The notes under the pieces: generated by a model
Seen by the model: the letters and a program-made list of their open reading frames with translations, nothing else
Told to the model about the DNA's origin: nothing
Databases searched by the model: none
Shown here: in pieces, positions 1 through 11,324 of the stretch
How the letters are laid out: each line of letters starts with the position of its first letter
Numbering within the stretch: position 1 is the first letter of the stretch
Source: Propioniciclava coleopterorum
GTDB taxonomy: Bacteria; Actinomycetota; Actinomycetes; Propionibacteriales; Propionibacteriaceae
Direction of reading: 5' to 3'
NCBI RefSeq assembly: GCF_011393335.1
Contig: NZ_CP049865.1
Location: forward strand, 2,684,722 to 2,748,721
Length of the DNA: 64,000 nucleotides
Position numbers and translations under genes: made by a program

Positions 1-2
1 TC

Positions 3-1109
3 AGCGGGTTCCCGATGCCGGACGACTACCCGGACTACCCGAGCCACCGGCAGATCCTCGGCTACCTGCGGGCGTTCGCCGACCACCACGGCCTGACCGG
101 GCGGATCCGGTTCGGCACCGAGGTCACCTCGCTCGCGCCCGAGGCGTCGAGGTGGCGGGTCGGCTTCGCCGACGGCACCACGGCCGAGCACTCCGCGGTG
201 ATCGTCTGCACGGGTGCCCAGTGGACGCCGCTGGCGCCGAGCATCGAGGGCTTCACCGGCGAGGTGCGGCACTCGGTGACCTACCGGTCGGCCGACGAGT
301 TCGCCGGCCGGCGCGTCCTGATCGTGGGCGGGGGCAACTCGGCGTGCGACATCGCCTGCGACGCCGCCCGGACGGCGGCGCACGCCAGCATCAGCATGCG
401 GCGCGGGTACTGGTTCATCCCCAAGCACGTGTTCGGCGTGCCGTCCGACATCGTCGGCGGTGCCGGCTCGTTCCTGCCCAAGCGCCTCGAGCGGGCCCTG
501 CTGCAGCCGCTGCTGCGCCTCCTGGTGGGCGACCTGACGCGCGTGGGGCTGCAGAAGCCCGACCACAAGCTGTTCGAGACCCACCCCGTCCTCAACGACC
601 AGTTGCTGCACCACCTGCGCCACGGCGACGTGACGCCGCGGGTGGGCGTCCGCGGGGCCGACGGCGCGACGGTGACCTTCACCGACGGCACCAGCGCGCC
701 GTTCGACCTCATCCTGCTCGCCACCGGGTACCAGCACGCGGTGCCGTTCGCCCAGGACCTGTTCGGCGACCCGCAGCATCCCGACGACCTCTACCTGAAC
801 GCGTTCTCGCGGCGGCACCCCGGCCTGTACGCCGTCGGGTTCACCGAGACGAACTCGGGCGCCTACCACCTGTTCGACAAGCAGGCGCACCTCGTCGCCG
901 GCTACCTGGGCGAGCGGGCTGCCGGCACCCAGATGGCCGCGCGGTTCGCCGAGCGGATCCGCAGCGACCGGCCGCGCCTGAGCAACGGGCTGCGGTTCGA
1001 CTCCTCGCCGCGCCACCGCGGCTACGTGGACGCCGACGCCTTCGTCGCGTACCTGGACCGCACCGGCGCCGAGTTCGGGTGGGCCGTCGGCTCGGAGGCG
1101 GCCCGATGA
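3..1109 (+). CDS. Flavin-containing monooxygenase-like NAD(P)/FAD oxidoreductase, 5' end outside window
   Basis: The reading frame is open from the left edge, so the N-terminal FAD-binding Rossmann segment lies upstream and the first visible ATG (15) is probably internal. The FMO fingerprint FTGEVRHSVTY is present (FxGxxxHxxxY), followed directly by the second, NADPH-binding Rossmann motif VLIVGGGNSACDIA. ATGYQ near the middle is the usual FMO/BVMO ATG motif. Such enzymes insert one oxygen atom into soft nucleophiles or ketones in the cytosol using FAD and NADPH; the substrate cannot be told. The stop overlaps the next start as ATGA, so it is translationally coupled to the following SDR and the two may act on the same compound. 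Confidence 0.85.
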   Translation, partial: SGFPMPDDYPDYPSHRQILGYLRAFADHHGLTGRIRFGTEVTSLAPEASRWRVGFADGTTAEHSAVIVCTGAQWTPLAPSIEGFTGEVRHSVTYRSADEFAGRRVLIVGGGNSACDIACDAARTAAHASISMRRGYWFIPKHVFGVPSDIVGGAGSFLPKRLERALLQPLLRLLVGDLTRVGLQKPDHKLFETHPVLNDQLLHHLRHGDVTPRVGVRGADGATVTFTDGTSAPFDLILLATGYQHAVPFAQDLFGDPQHPDDLYLNAFSRRHPGLYAVGFTETNSGAYHLFDKQAHLVAGYLGERAAGTQMAARFAERIRSDRPRLSNGLRFDSSPRHRGYVDADAFVAYLDRTGAEFGWAVGSEAAR

Positions 1110-1977
1110 GCTACGACTACCGGGGCAAGGTGATCGCGATCACGGGCGGGGCCGGGGGCATCGCGGCCGCGTTCCTCCACCCGGCCGCCGAGCGCGGCGC
1201 CACCCTGGCCGTCATCGACGTGCGCGCCGAGCGCGCCGGCGAGGCCGTCGCGGCGCTGCCCGGCGCCGGCCACCGCGCGTACGCGTGCGACCTGACCGAC
1301 GAGTCCCAGGTGGAGCGGCTGATCGCGGCGCTGCAGCGCGACTTCGGACGCCTCGACGTGCTCATCAACAACGTCGGCATGACCAGCGCGGAGCGGTTCG
1401 ACGAGCGCGACGTCGCGAGCATCCGCCGCGAACTGGAGGTCAACCTGATCTCGCCGCTGGTGCTGACCCGGCTGGCCGTCCCGCTGCTGCGGGCCGCGCC
1501 CGACCCGCGCGTCATCACCACGGTGTCGCTGGGCGGGATCATGCCGCTGGGGAGACCCCGATCTACACCGCGTCCAAGTTCGGGCTGCGCGGGGCGATGC
1601 TGTCCATCGGCCTGGACCTGGCGTCCAAGGGGATCACGGTGAGCTCGGTGCTGCCGTCGGCCACCGACACCCCGATGCTGCGGCGCGAGGCCGTCGAGGG
1701 CGGCAACAGCCTGCAGTTCCAGGACCCGCCGCTGCCGCCGGCCGCCGTCGCCCGGGCGATGATGGGGCTGCTGGACCGGCCGCGCCTGGAGGCGTACCCG
1801 CGGCTGTCGGAGTCGCTGCTGGTCCGGTTCGGCACCCTGTTCCCCAACCAGCTGCCGCGGCTCATGTCCCTGTTCCGGCGCAAGGGCGAGCGCGGCCTGG
1901 ACGCCTACCTGCGCGGGCTGGAGGCCCAGGGGCTGGCGCGCCGAACGGCGGCGGGGTGGGAACTCGTCGAAGGCTGA
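1106..1977 (+). CDS. Short-chain dehydrogenase/reductase, one-base frameshift as sequenced
   Basis: This is a classical SDR of about 290 residues. The cofactor motif ITGGAGGIA is near residue 8, NNVG replaces NNAG, a catalytic Ser sits in TVSLGG, and the YTASK active site follows. The frame breaks in the G run at 1549-1552: restoring one G gives MPLGETPIYTASKFG and rejoins the downstream frame up to the stop at 1977. The total length is one base short of a whole number of codons, which fits a single deletion. The ATGA overlap with the upstream monooxygenase suggests a two-gene operon, perhaps oxidation followed by carbonyl/alcohol interconversion. The substrate is unknown. The cofactor loop reads GIAAAF rather than GIGxA, a mild oddity. 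Confidence 0.85.
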
Positions 1978-2010
1978 GGCGGTACCCGGCGGTCGGCCCG
2001 CGCCCAGCCC

Positions 2011-2619
2011 TCAGCCCTTCGCCAGCGTGGAGACCACCAGATCGCGGATCACGGCGGCGTCCTCGATCCGGGGGGCGGTGCACAGCATCGTGACCAGCAT
2101 CTTGGTCTCGGGGTCGAAGATATTCACTTCCCAGCCGCGCATGCCCGCCGCCACCTCGTCGGGGCGGCTCACCAGCACGGCCTGGCCGACCGGCGTCTGC
2201 ACGCGCTCGACCGTCCCGAGCTCGCGGCCCATGGCGTCGGCCACCGCTTGGAGGTGCTCGTCGGTGGGCTCGGCCATGTCCTCGGCGCCGGAGATCATGA
2301 CCATGGCCGGGATGGTCCCGTCGGGACGCAGCACCGTGGGCGCGTTGAGCAGCCACTCGGTCGAGGGCATGGCGTCGCCGTCCTTGACCTCGCCGGAGCG
2401 TTCCATGCCGGGAACGATGTACGCGGACCCCTTGGGCACCTGGAACGTCCAGCCGACGTCGGACAGACCGATCCGGGCGCCGGGCTCCACGACGAACGCC
2501 GCCGGCTGCCCGGGCAGCGCCGGGCCGGGCCCGGGCAGGGCGGGTGCGGCGCAGCCGCCCAGCGTCAGCGCGCCGACGAGGGCGGGGAGGATCAGGGTGG
2601 CCAGGCGGGAGCGGGTCAT
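2011..2619 (-). CDS. Secreted lipoprotein of unknown function
   Basis: A 202-residue protein starts with a short basic stretch, a hydrophobic core and the lipobox LGGC at about residues 20-23, so it should be exported and lipid-anchored outside the membrane. A Pro/Gly/Ala linker follows, then a mixed alpha/beta domain with a single further Cys near the C-terminus (VTMLCTAP). I do not recognise the family. The overall style, a signal, a low-complexity linker and a compact domain ending in IRDLVVSTL, resembles the neighbouring lipoprotein, and the two may be distant paralogues. A TAGGCT box lies 7 bases before the ATG, so it is probably a leaderless single gene. Confidence 0.8.
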   Translation of the reverse strand: MTRSRLATLILPALVGALTLGGCAAPALPGPGPALPGQPAAFVVEPGARIGLSDVGWTFQVPKGSAYIVPGMERSGEVKDGDAMPSTEWLLNAPTVLRPDGTIPAMVMISGAEDMAEPTDEHLQAVADAMGRELGTVERVQTPVGQAVLVSRPDEVAAGMRGWEVNIFDPETKMLVTMLCTAPRIEDAAVIRDLVVSTLAKG

Positions 2620-2626
2620 GCCGCCG

Positions 2627-2632
2627 AGCCTA
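2627..2632 (-). promoter_or_regulatory. Putative -10 box TAGGCT, leaderless lipoprotein start
   Basis: TAGGCT ends 7 bases before the ATG at 2619 and there is no Shine-Dalgarno sequence between them. Transcription starting 6-8 bases downstream would begin at the start codon. Confidence 0.5.
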
Positions 2633-2682
2633 AAGGGGCCCTCGCGGGGCGGGCCAGCGGCGCCGCCCCGCGGACGCCGCGC

Positions 2683-3408
2683 TCAGGGCAGCGTGAGCGT
2701 GTCGAGCACCAGGCGCGAGGTCGCCCGGGCGGCGGCGTCGCTGGAAGCGGTGACGGTGATGACCAACGCCTCGCCCGAGGACAGGAAGTTGATCGCGACG
2801 CCGTGCGCCGTGGGGCCCTCCGCGTCGATGGAGTACCGCACGACGGTCGCCCGCGTCCCCGACGGGGTGGTCAGCTTCTCGACGGCGCCGACGTCCCACC
2901 CGAGCTTGGTGAACTCGTTGCGGAAGATCTCCTCGCCCGGCACGATGCCGAAGTCGTTGAGGCGGGTGACGTTGATGCTGTCGGTGAACCCGGGGCGCAC
3001 CTCGCCCACCGCCATGAGCTCCATCTCCTCCTCGATGAGGGCGATGACCTCCTCCTCGGACATGCCCAGCGCGTCGGCCAGGGTCGACACCTCGGGCGGC
3101 AGGTCGCCCTTGCCGTCGCGGCGGGTCAGGATCCGAGAGTCCACGACGGTCCAGTCGTCCGGCAGCGCGAAGGAGATCTCGGACCGGGTGGTGGTGACCA
3201 TGGTCGAGCCGGCGGGCAGCGTGGGGGTGGGCGTCGGCGTCGCGGTGGGTGTCGCCGTCGGCGTGGCGGTACCGGCGGGCGCGGCCGGGGTGGTGCGCAC
3301 GGGGACGGGGGCCGGGCGGCGCCCCGCGCCGAGGAACGAAGTGACGCTGCACCCCGACGTGAGGGCCGCGACCAGGAGCGCGGCCACCAGCGCGCGCAGG
3401 GGTGTCAT
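2683..3408 (-). CDS. Secreted lipoprotein with Pro/Thr linker, unknown function
   Basis: A 241-residue protein has an N-terminal hydrophobic segment and lipobox LTSGC (Cys near residue 20). A Thr/Pro/Ala tether at roughly residues 38-66 carries repeated TPTAT units, which would hold the domain away from the membrane or span the cell-wall layer. The folded part runs from about residue 75 with a beta-rich beginning (ISFALPDDWTVV), an acidic helix (SEEEVIALIEEEMELM) and a C-terminal helix ending LVLDTLTLP. I cannot assign a family. It sits immediately upstream of the other lipoprotein on the same strand but each has its own TAGGCT box, so co-transcription is uncertain. Confidence 0.8.
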   Translation of the reverse strand: MTPLRALVAALLVAALTSGCSVTSFLGAGRRPAPVPVRTTPAAPAGTATPTATPTATPTPTPTLPAGSTMVTTTRSEISFALPDDWTVVDSRILTRRDGKGDLPPEVSTLADALGMSEEEVIALIEEEMELMAVGEVRPGFTDSINVTRLNDFGIVPGEEIFRNEFTKLGWDVGAVEKLTTPSGTRATVVRYSIDAEGPTAHGVAINFLSSGEALVITVTASSDAAARATSRLVLDTLTLP

Positions 3409-3414
3409 GGGCGC

Positions 3415-3420
3415 AGCCTA
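3415..3420 (-). promoter_or_regulatory. Putative -10 box TAGGCT, leaderless lipoprotein start
   Basis: The box ends 6 bases before the ATG at 3408, with no ribosome-binding site in the gap. Confidence 0.5.
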
Positions 3421-3479
3421 GGGGCGGGCGACCACCCCGCGACAGCCCCGGATCGCGAACACGCTGGCAGGATGGCGGC

Positions 3480-4079
3480 ATGGAGATTCACAGCGCAGTC
3501 GTGGGCACCATGGAGAACAACGCCTACCTGCTCATCGAGGGCGGACAGGGCCTGCTGATCGACGCCGCCGCCGACCCGCTGGCGCTGCTGGCGATGATCG
3601 GGGACACCCCGGTCGAGGCGCTCGTCACGACGCACCGGCACCGCGACCACGTCCAGGCGCTGGCGGCCGTCGCGAGCCACACGGGAGCCCGCCTGGTCGC
3701 CGGCGCCCCGGACGCCGACGCCATCGAAGGCGAGACCGGCGTGACCATCGACGACCGGGTCTGGGACGGCGACACGGTCCGGGTCGGGGACGTCGAACTG
3801 GAGGTGATCGGGCTGGTCGGGCACACGCCCGGCTCCATCGCGCTGGCGTACACGCCGGCCGACGGCCCGGTGCACCTGTTCACCGGGGATTCGCTGTTCC
3901 CCGGCGGCGTCGGGAAGACGGGGTCCACGGACGACTTCACCCGCCTGCTGGACGACGTCGAGGCCAAGCTGTTCGACCGCTTCGGCGACGACACCGTGGT
4001 CCAGCCGGGCCACGGGCTGCCCACGACGCTGGGCGCGGAGCGCCCGCACCTGGCGGAGTGGCGCGAGCGCGGCTGGTGA
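3480..4079 (+). CDS. Metallo-beta-lactamase fold hydrolase, glyoxalase II-like
   Basis: A 199-residue single-domain protein of the metallo-beta-lactamase fold. The metal site motif is HRHRDH at about residues 53-58; further ligands are expected at GHTPGS, the Asp in FTGDSLF, and VQPGHG near the C-terminus. Small bacterial members of this type hydrolyse thioesters or related esters and are often called glyoxalase II-like, but the substrate is not shown here. I chose the ATG at 3480 because MEIHSAVVGTMENNAYLL is the family's normal N-terminus; the upstream in-frame stretch is unrelated. A CAGGAT hexamer lies 6 bases before the ATG. The same neighbourhood, upstream of uvrA, is common in actinobacteria. 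Confidence 0.88.
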   Translation: MEIHSAVVGTMENNAYLLIEGGQGLLIDAAADPLALLAMIGDTPVEALVTTHRHRDHVQALAAVASHTGARLVAGAPDADAIEGETGVTIDDRVWDGDTVRVGDVELEVIGLVGHTPGSIALAYTPADGPVHLFTGDSLFPGGVGKTGSTDDFTRLLDDVEAKLFDRFGDDTVVQPGHGLPTTLGAERPHLAEWRERGW

Positions 4080-4109
4080 CGCAGCGACGCCGTCGGGCCG
4101 CTCCGCACC

Positions 4110-4199
4110 GAGAAAATCAACCACGACGCACTCGAGCCCCGATCCGGGGGTGATCCGACGGGCTGAAGGGCCGTGACTGCGCCGACGTTGATTTTTCCG
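4110..4199. repeat. Imperfect inverted repeat between convergent genes, possible bidirectional terminator
   Basis: GAAAATCAAC at about 4111-4120 faces GTTGATTTTTC at about 4188-4198, so both strands end in a T-rich tract. Between them AGCCC/GGGCT and GATC/GATC pairs could nest inside the same stem. It lies between a plus-strand and a minus-strand gene that converge here, where a terminator is expected. The unusually AT-rich arms stand out in this GC-rich sequence. Confidence 0.45.
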
Positions 4200-4208
4200 G
4201 CGGCGGCG

Positions 4209-4260
4209 GTGAGCGTCAGCCGGCGAGCGGGAGGGTGAGCGTCAGCCGGCGAGCGGGAAG
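4209..4260. repeat. 26-bp tandem duplication of a gene's 3' end including its stop codon
   Basis: Copy one is 4209-4234 and copy two 4235-4260, differing at one position. Copy two holds the last codons and stop of the minus-strand isomerase-family gene; copy one repeats them in untranslated sequence just beyond the stop. Confidence 0.85.
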
Positions 4261-5003
4261 GTGATCGGGGCGGGGGAGTCGAGTTCGTCGTCCTCGTCCG
4301 CGTCGGACGACCCGTCGACCTCCCACGTCAGGCCGTCGCCGTCGGTGCGGCCGGTGAGCCAGGCCCACAGCGCGGCGTCCGGGCCGGAGACCGCGCGCCG
4401 CTCGCCCACGCCGCCGAGCGAGGCGGTGACGCCCGCGTCGGAGGAGATGTCCACGGCGGGCAGCGAGGGGTCATCGCGCATGAGCAGGACCGTCCACTCC
4501 AGCAGCCAGCCGGCGGGGATCGGGTCGACGTCCTGCCAGGAGAAGTCGGTGTTGAGGTCGAGGTGGTGCAGGATCAGCTCCTGCAGCCGGATGAGGGTGA
4601 CGACCGACAGCGGGAACTCCCCGGCGGGGAGCCGGACCGGCACCATCCAGTCCTCGACGCGGTCCATCAGGCGCGCCAGCTCGCCGGCCGCGGTGTCCAG
4701 GTCGACGTGCAGGTCCAGCCCGGAGCGCTCGGCGCCGCGCTCGATGTCGTTGTACTTCAGGCTGGCCGAGGGGTACAGCGGGGCGGGGTCGCCGGACAGG
4801 GACGCGGCGATCAGCCGGCGCAGCGCGTCGGCGTTGCGGGCGATGTGGGTGGCGACGTGCGCGCGGCTCCACCCGGGCAGCAGGGACGCGGAGCGCCACT
4901 GCTCCTCGTCGAGTTCGATGGTGTCCCGCAGCAGCGACTGCGTGGCCAACGCGATCCTCTTCAGCGGAGGGCCGACCTGGCCCTGGTTGAGGATCGCAAG
5001 CAT
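4242..5003 (-). CDS. Maleylpyruvate isomerase-family (DinB-like) mycothiol-dependent protein
   Basis: A 253-residue protein with the MDMPI N-terminal helical bundle. [20 protein letters not shown] at about residues 42-61 and [11 protein letters not shown] near residue 140 supply the histidines expected to bind the divalent metal. Family members use mycothiol, the actinobacterial thiol, for isomerisation or detoxification transfers in the cytosol; the actual substrate is not known. The C-terminal part is acidic (DADEDDELD) before the end. TAGGGT lies 6 bases before the ATG, so the mRNA is probably leaderless. The last 26 bases are duplicated beyond the stop. It is divergent from uvrA. Confidence 0.82.
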   Translation of the reverse strand: MLAILNQGQVGPPLKRIALATQSLLRDTIELDEEQWRSASLLPGWSRAHVATHIARNADALRRLIAASLSGDPAPLYPSASLKYNDIERGAERSGLDLHVDLDTAAGELARLMDRVEDWMVPVRLPAGEFPLSVVTLIRLQELILHHLDLNTDFSWQDVDPIPAGWLLEWTVLLMRDDPSLPAVDISSDAGVTASLGGVGERRAVSGPDAALWAWLTGRTDGDGLTWEVDGSSDADEDDELDSPAPITFPLAG

Positions 5004-5009
5004 GGTGTC

Positions 5010-5015
5010 ACCCTA
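5010..5015 (-). promoter_or_regulatory. Putative -10 box TAGGGT, leaderless
   Basis: The box ends 6 bases before the ATG at 5003 of the MDMPI-family gene, with no ribosome-binding site. Confidence 0.5.
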
Positions 5016-5073
5016 GCCCGGCAGCCGGGGGCCCCGGGGGAAAGCCCACCCAAGAATTGTCTGAGGGACGGCC

Positions 5074-5079
5074 TACCAT
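5074..5079 (+). promoter_or_regulatory. Putative -10 box TACCAT of uvrA
   Basis: TACCAT ends 7 bases before the GTG at 5087. The in-frame ATG at 5078 overlaps this box, so if the box is real that ATG would not be transcribed and GTG 5087 is the start. Confidence 0.5.
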
Positions 5080-5086
5080 GGGTCGG

Positions 5087-7935
<2,849 letters not shown>

Positions 7936-8008
7936 GCCACGCGATAGCGGCGTTCAAAGCGGTGCACAACGTCCGCGCCGCCGGTGCCTGACGCGCGGGC
8001 CGGTTCGG

Positions 8009-8425
8009 CTAGGCGCTCGACACCTTGACGTCCGCGCCGTCCAGGACGGCCTTGGCGGGCTTCAGCGGCTTGGTGGCCGGCCCGTTGGTGACCGAGCCGT
8101 CGGCGATCGAGAAGCGCGCACCGTGGCAGCGGCACACGATCTCGGCGCCCTCGATCGCCGCCACCGGGCAGCCCTGGTGCGTGCACATCTTGTTGAACGC
8201 CTTGTACTCGCCCGCGGTCGGCTGGGTCACGACGAAGGACGCGTTGTCGAGGATCTTCCCGCCGCCCACCGGGATGCTGTCGGCCGGGACCGCGAGCGCG
8301 TTGCCCGCCGGCGGGGCGCCCGGCGAGGCGCTCGGCGCGCTGCAGCCGGCGGTCGCGGCGGCGGTGCCGACGGCGACGGCGGTGAGGCCGGCGGAGGTGA
8401 GGAAGGTGCGTCGGTCCGAAGTCAT
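8009..8425 (-). CDS. Rieske [2Fe-2S] lipoprotein with Tat-type signal
   Basis: A 138-residue exported protein. The N-terminus has a twin-arginine motif (SDRRTFL), a hydrophobic stretch and the lipobox-like TAGC at about residue 28, suggesting folded Tat export and lipid anchoring. The Rieske cluster ligands are CTHQGCP and CRCHGARF, two Cys and two His, with the second box lacking the usual Pro-Ser (CPCHGS). It probably carries electrons on the outer membrane face, but it is not beside cytochrome bc1 genes and no partner is visible. The same small gene sits between uvrA and uvrC in many actinobacteria. Its TAGGGT promoter box lies back-to-back with that of uvrC. Confidence 0.9.
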   Translation of the reverse strand: MTSDRRTFLTSAGLTAVAVGTAAATAGCSAPSASPGAPPAGNALAVPADSIPVGGGKILDNASFVVTQPTAGEYKAFNKMCTHQGCPVAAIEGAEIVCRCHGARFSIADGSVTNGPATKPLKPAKAVLDGADVKVSSA

Positions 8426-8431
8426 GGGTGC

Positions 8432-8437
8432 ACCCTA
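8432..8437 (-). promoter_or_regulatory. Putative -10 box TAGGGT of the Rieske lipoprotein
   Basis: The box ends 6 bases before the ATG at 8425. It is only 7 bases from the oppositely directed uvrC box, so the two promoters should compete for polymerase. Confidence 0.5.
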
Positions 8438-8444
8438 GCCCGCC

Positions 8445-8450
8445 TAAGCT
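8445..8450 (+). promoter_or_regulatory. Putative -10 box TAAGCT of uvrC
   Basis: The box ends 7 bases before the uvrC ATG at 8458, with no Shine-Dalgarno sequence in between. Confidence 0.5.
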
Positions 8451-8457
8451 GGGCGGC

Positions 8458-10416
8458 ATGGCTGACCCGGCGACCTACCGTCCCGCTCCCGGGACGATCC
8501 CCACCCAGCCCGGGGTGTACCGGTTCAGCGACCCCGACGGCACCGTCATCTACGTGGGCAAGGCCAAGAACCTGCGCCAGCGCCTCAACTCCTACTTCGC
8601 CGACCCGGCCGGGCTGCACTTCCGCACCCAGACGATGGTGCGGACGGCGTCCAGGGTCGAGTGGACCGTCGTGCAGAACGAGTTGGAGTCGCTCCAGCTC
8701 GAGTACACCTGGATCAAGCAGTACGACCCGCGGTTCAACATCAAGTACCGCGACGACAAGACCTACCCGTGGGTGTGCGTCACCTGGTCGGAGGAGTTCC
8801 CGCGCGTCTTCGTCGGGCGGGGCGCACACAAGAAGGGCTACCGCTACTTCGGCCCCTACGCCCAGGCCTGGGCGATCCGCGACACCGTCGACTCGCTGCT
8901 GCGCGTGTTCCCGATGCGTTCGTGCAGCGGGGGAGTGTTCCGCAGCGCCAAGGCGAGCGGACGCCCCTGCCTGCTCGGCTACATCGGCAAGTGCTCCGCG
9001 CCGTGCGTCGGCCGGGTCTCCGCCGAGGAGCACCGCGAGATCGTCGAGGAGATGTGCGACTTCCTCGCCGGCAACACCAACCGGATCGTCCGGCGCATGA
9101 AGCAGGCCATGCAGCAGGCCTCCGACGACCTGGAGTTCGAGCGCGCCGCCGTGCTGCGCGACCAGCTCGGCGCCCTGCAGTCGGCCACCGAGCGGAACGC
9201 GATCGTGCTGCCCGACGGCACCGACGCGGACGTGATCGCGCTGGCCTCCGACGAGCTGGAGGTGGCGATCCAGGTCTTCCACGTCCGCGGCGGACGCGTG
9301 CGCGGCGAGCGGGGCTGGGTCGCGGACCGCTCCGACGACTCCACCCTGGAGGAGCTCATCGAGACGTTCTGCCTCCAGCTGTACGCCGGCCCGGACGGCT
9401 CGGTCACCTCAGGCGCCGTGCCGCGGGAGGTGCTGCTGCCGGTGCCCCCGGCGTCCGGCGGCGCGCTGGCGGACCTGCTGACCGAGGCGCGCGGCGCCCG
9501 GGTGCGGGTCAACGTGCCGCGGCGCGGCGACAAGCGCGTCCTGATGGACACCGTCGCCCGCAACGCCGCCGAGGCGCTCATGCTGCACAAGACCAAGCGC
9601 GCCTCCGACCTCTCCACCCGCAACCGGGCGTTGGAGGAGCTGGAGGAGGCCCTCGGGCTGGACACCCCGCCGCTGCGCATCGAGTGCTACGACATCTCCC
9701 ACCTCCAGGGCACCGAGGTCGTCGGCTCCATGGTGGTGTTCGAGGACGGCCTGCCGCGCAAGTCGGAGTACCGGCGCTTCCTGATCAGGACGGTCGAGGG
9801 CAGCAACGACGTGGGGGCGATGCACGAGGTCATCACGCGCCGCTTCCGCCGCTACCTGGAGGACCAGGCGTCCCTGACCGGCGAGGACGCCGTCCTCAAG
9901 GACGCCACCACCGGCGCCGCGCGCAAGTTCGCCTACAAGCCGTCCCTGCTCGTCGTGGACGGCGGCGCGCCGCAGGTGGCCGCCGCCCGCGCGGCGATGG
10001 ACGAGCTCGGCGTCACCGACGTGCCGGTGATCGGGCTGGCGAAGCGGCTGGAGGAGGTCTGGCTGCCCGAGGAGGAGTTCCCGCTCATCCTGCCGCGGAC
10101 GTCCGAGGGGCTGTACCTGCTGCAGCGCGCCCGCGACGAGGCGCACCGCTTCGCCATCACGCACCACCGCGGCCGGCGCAGCAAGTCGATGGTGGACTCG
10201 CTGCTCGACGGCGTGCCGGGGCTGGGCGAGCTGCGCCGCAAGGCGCTCATCAAGCACTTCGGCTCGGTGAAGCGGCTGCGGGCGGCGCACCTGGAGGACA
10301 TCGCCGCCGTGCCGGGCATCGGCCCCAAGACGGCGCTGGCCATCAAACTGGCGCTGGACGAGCAGCCCGCGGGCGAGGCGATCAACACCGCCACCGGCGA
10401 GGTCATCGAGGGCTGA
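8458..10416 (+). CDS. uvrC: Excinuclease ABC subunit C
   Basis: UvrC makes both incisions around a lesion in nucleotide excision repair. The 652-residue protein has the N-terminal GIY-YIG nuclease (QPGVYRF and [14 protein letters not shown] near residues 20-45), the Cys-rich [13 protein letters not shown] stretch, and a UVR motif region around [15 protein letters not shown] that contacts UvrB. The RNase H-like nuclease half follows ([20 protein letters not shown] and [11 protein letters not shown]). The C-terminal tandem helix-hairpin-helix is [16 protein letters not shown] and [13 protein letters not shown]. The full-length frame is intact. It starts a rightward run with rapZ, yvcK and whiA, the standard actinobacterial order. 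Confidence 0.97.
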   Translation: MADPATYRPAPGTIPTQPGVYRFSDPDGTVIYVGKAKNLRQRLNSYFADPAGLHFRTQTMVRTASRVEWTVVQNELESLQLEYTWIKQYDPRFNIKYRDDKTYPWVCVTWSEEFPRVFVGRGAHKKGYRYFGPYAQAWAIRDTVDSLLRVFPMRSCSGGVFRSAKASGRPCLLGYIGKCSAPCVGRVSAEEHREIVEEMCDFLAGNTNRIVRRMKQAMQQASDDLEFERAAVLRDQLGALQSATERNAIVLPDGTDADVIALASDELEVAIQVFHVRGGRVRGERGWVADRSDDSTLEELIETFCLQLYAGPDGSVTSGAVPREVLLPVPPASGGALADLLTEARGARVRVNVPRRGDKRVLMDTVARNAAEALMLHKTKRASDLSTRNRALEELEEALGLDTPPLRIECYDISHLQGTEVVGSMVVFEDGLPRKSEYRRFLIRTVEGSNDVGAMHEVITRRFRRYLEDQASLTGEDAVLKDATTGAARKFAYKPSLLVVDGGAPQVAAARAAMDELGVTDVPVIGLAKRLEEVWLPEEEFPLILPRTSEGLYLLQRARDEAHRFAITHHRGRRSKSMVDSLLDGVPGLGELRRKALIKHFGSVKRLRAAHLEDIAAVPGIGPKTALAIKLALDEQPAGEAINTATGEVIEG

Positions 10417-10448
10417 GCGCGGCGGCCGGACGCCGACCGCGGACCCGC

Positions 10449-10454
10449 CATAAT
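10449..10454 (+). promoter_or_regulatory. Putative -10 box CATAAT of rapZ
   Basis: CATAAT ends 6 bases before the ATG at 10461, without a ribosome-binding site. It matches the leaderless pattern of neighbours although the first base is C. Confidence 0.4.
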
Positions 10455-10460
10455 GGCGCC

Positions 10461-11324
10461 ATGACCGAACCCGCGATCAGGTTCCTCGCCATCACCGGCA
10501 TGTCGGGCGCCGGACGCCGCAGCGCCGCCCACACGCTGGAGGACCTCGGCTGGTACGTCGCCGACAACCTGCCCCCGACCATGCTGCCCGCGTTCGTCGA
10601 CACCGCCGCGGCCGCGGGCTACGACCGGGTCGCGGTGGTGCTCGACGTCCGCACGCGGGCCGAGTTCGACGACATCCCCGCGGCCTTCGACGCGCTGCAG
10701 GCGAAGGGGATCCTCCCGCAGATCCTGTTCATCGAGGCGAGCGACGCCGTGATCGTGCGCCGGCAGGAGTCCGTGCGCCGCCCGCACCCGCTGCAGGGCG
10801 ACGGGGCGCTGCTGGACGGCATCCGCCGGGAGCGCGAGATGCTCGCGACCCTGCGGGCGGCCGCCGACATGGTCGTGGACACCTCCGACCTCAACGTCCA
10901 CCAGCTCGCCAACAAGGTCGCCTACGCCTTCAACTCCTCCGACGACCGCGAGCTCAAGCTCACCCTGATGTCGTTCGGCTTCAAGAACGGGCTGCCGATC
11001 GACGCCGACATGGTGCTCGACGTCCGGTTCCTGCCCAACCCGCACTGGGTGCCGGAGCTCCGGCCCCAGACCGGCCTGTCGCAGGCGGTGTCGCGGTACG
11101 TTCTCGGCCAGGACGCGGCGCAGGCGTGGCTGGACGGGGTGATCGAGACGCTGCACGCCGTCCTGCCCGGCTATGTGCAGGAGGGCAAGCGGCACGCCAC
11201 GGTCGCGATCGGCTGCACCGGCGGCAAGCACCGGTCCACGGCCATGACCGAGGAACTGGCGAGCAGACTCCGCGACGAGGGGGTCGCCGTCCACGTCGAG
11301 CACCGGGATCTGGGGCTGGAATGA
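10461..11324 (+). CDS. rapZ: RapZ-family nucleotide-binding protein (YvcJ)
   Basis: A 287-residue P-loop protein of the RapZ/YvcJ family. In E. coli RapZ controls amino-sugar synthesis through small RNAs; in Gram-positives and actinobacteria the partner is unclear. The P-loop is GMSGAGRRSA, with Arg where most P-loops have Lys; actinobacterial homologues commonly carry this Arg. The C-terminal half holds the family signature FGFKNGLP and CTGGKHRS. Translation is coupled to yvcK by an ATGA overlap. The rapZ-yvcK-whiA trio is conserved across Gram-positive genomes, which suggests shared regulation of cell-envelope or division functions. Confidence 0.93.
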   Translation: MTEPAIRFLAITGMSGAGRRSAAHTLEDLGWYVADNLPPTMLPAFVDTAAAAGYDRVAVVLDVRTRAEFDDIPAAFDALQAKGILPQILFIEASDAVIVRRQESVRRPHPLQGDGALLDGIRREREMLATLRAAADMVVDTSDLNVHQLANKVAYAFNSSDDRELKLTLMSFGFKNGLPIDADMVLDVRFLPNPHWVPELRPQTGLSQAVSRYVLGQDAAQAWLDGVIETLHAVLPGYVQEGKRHATVAIGCTGGKHRSTAMTEELASRLRDEGVAVHVEHRDLGLE

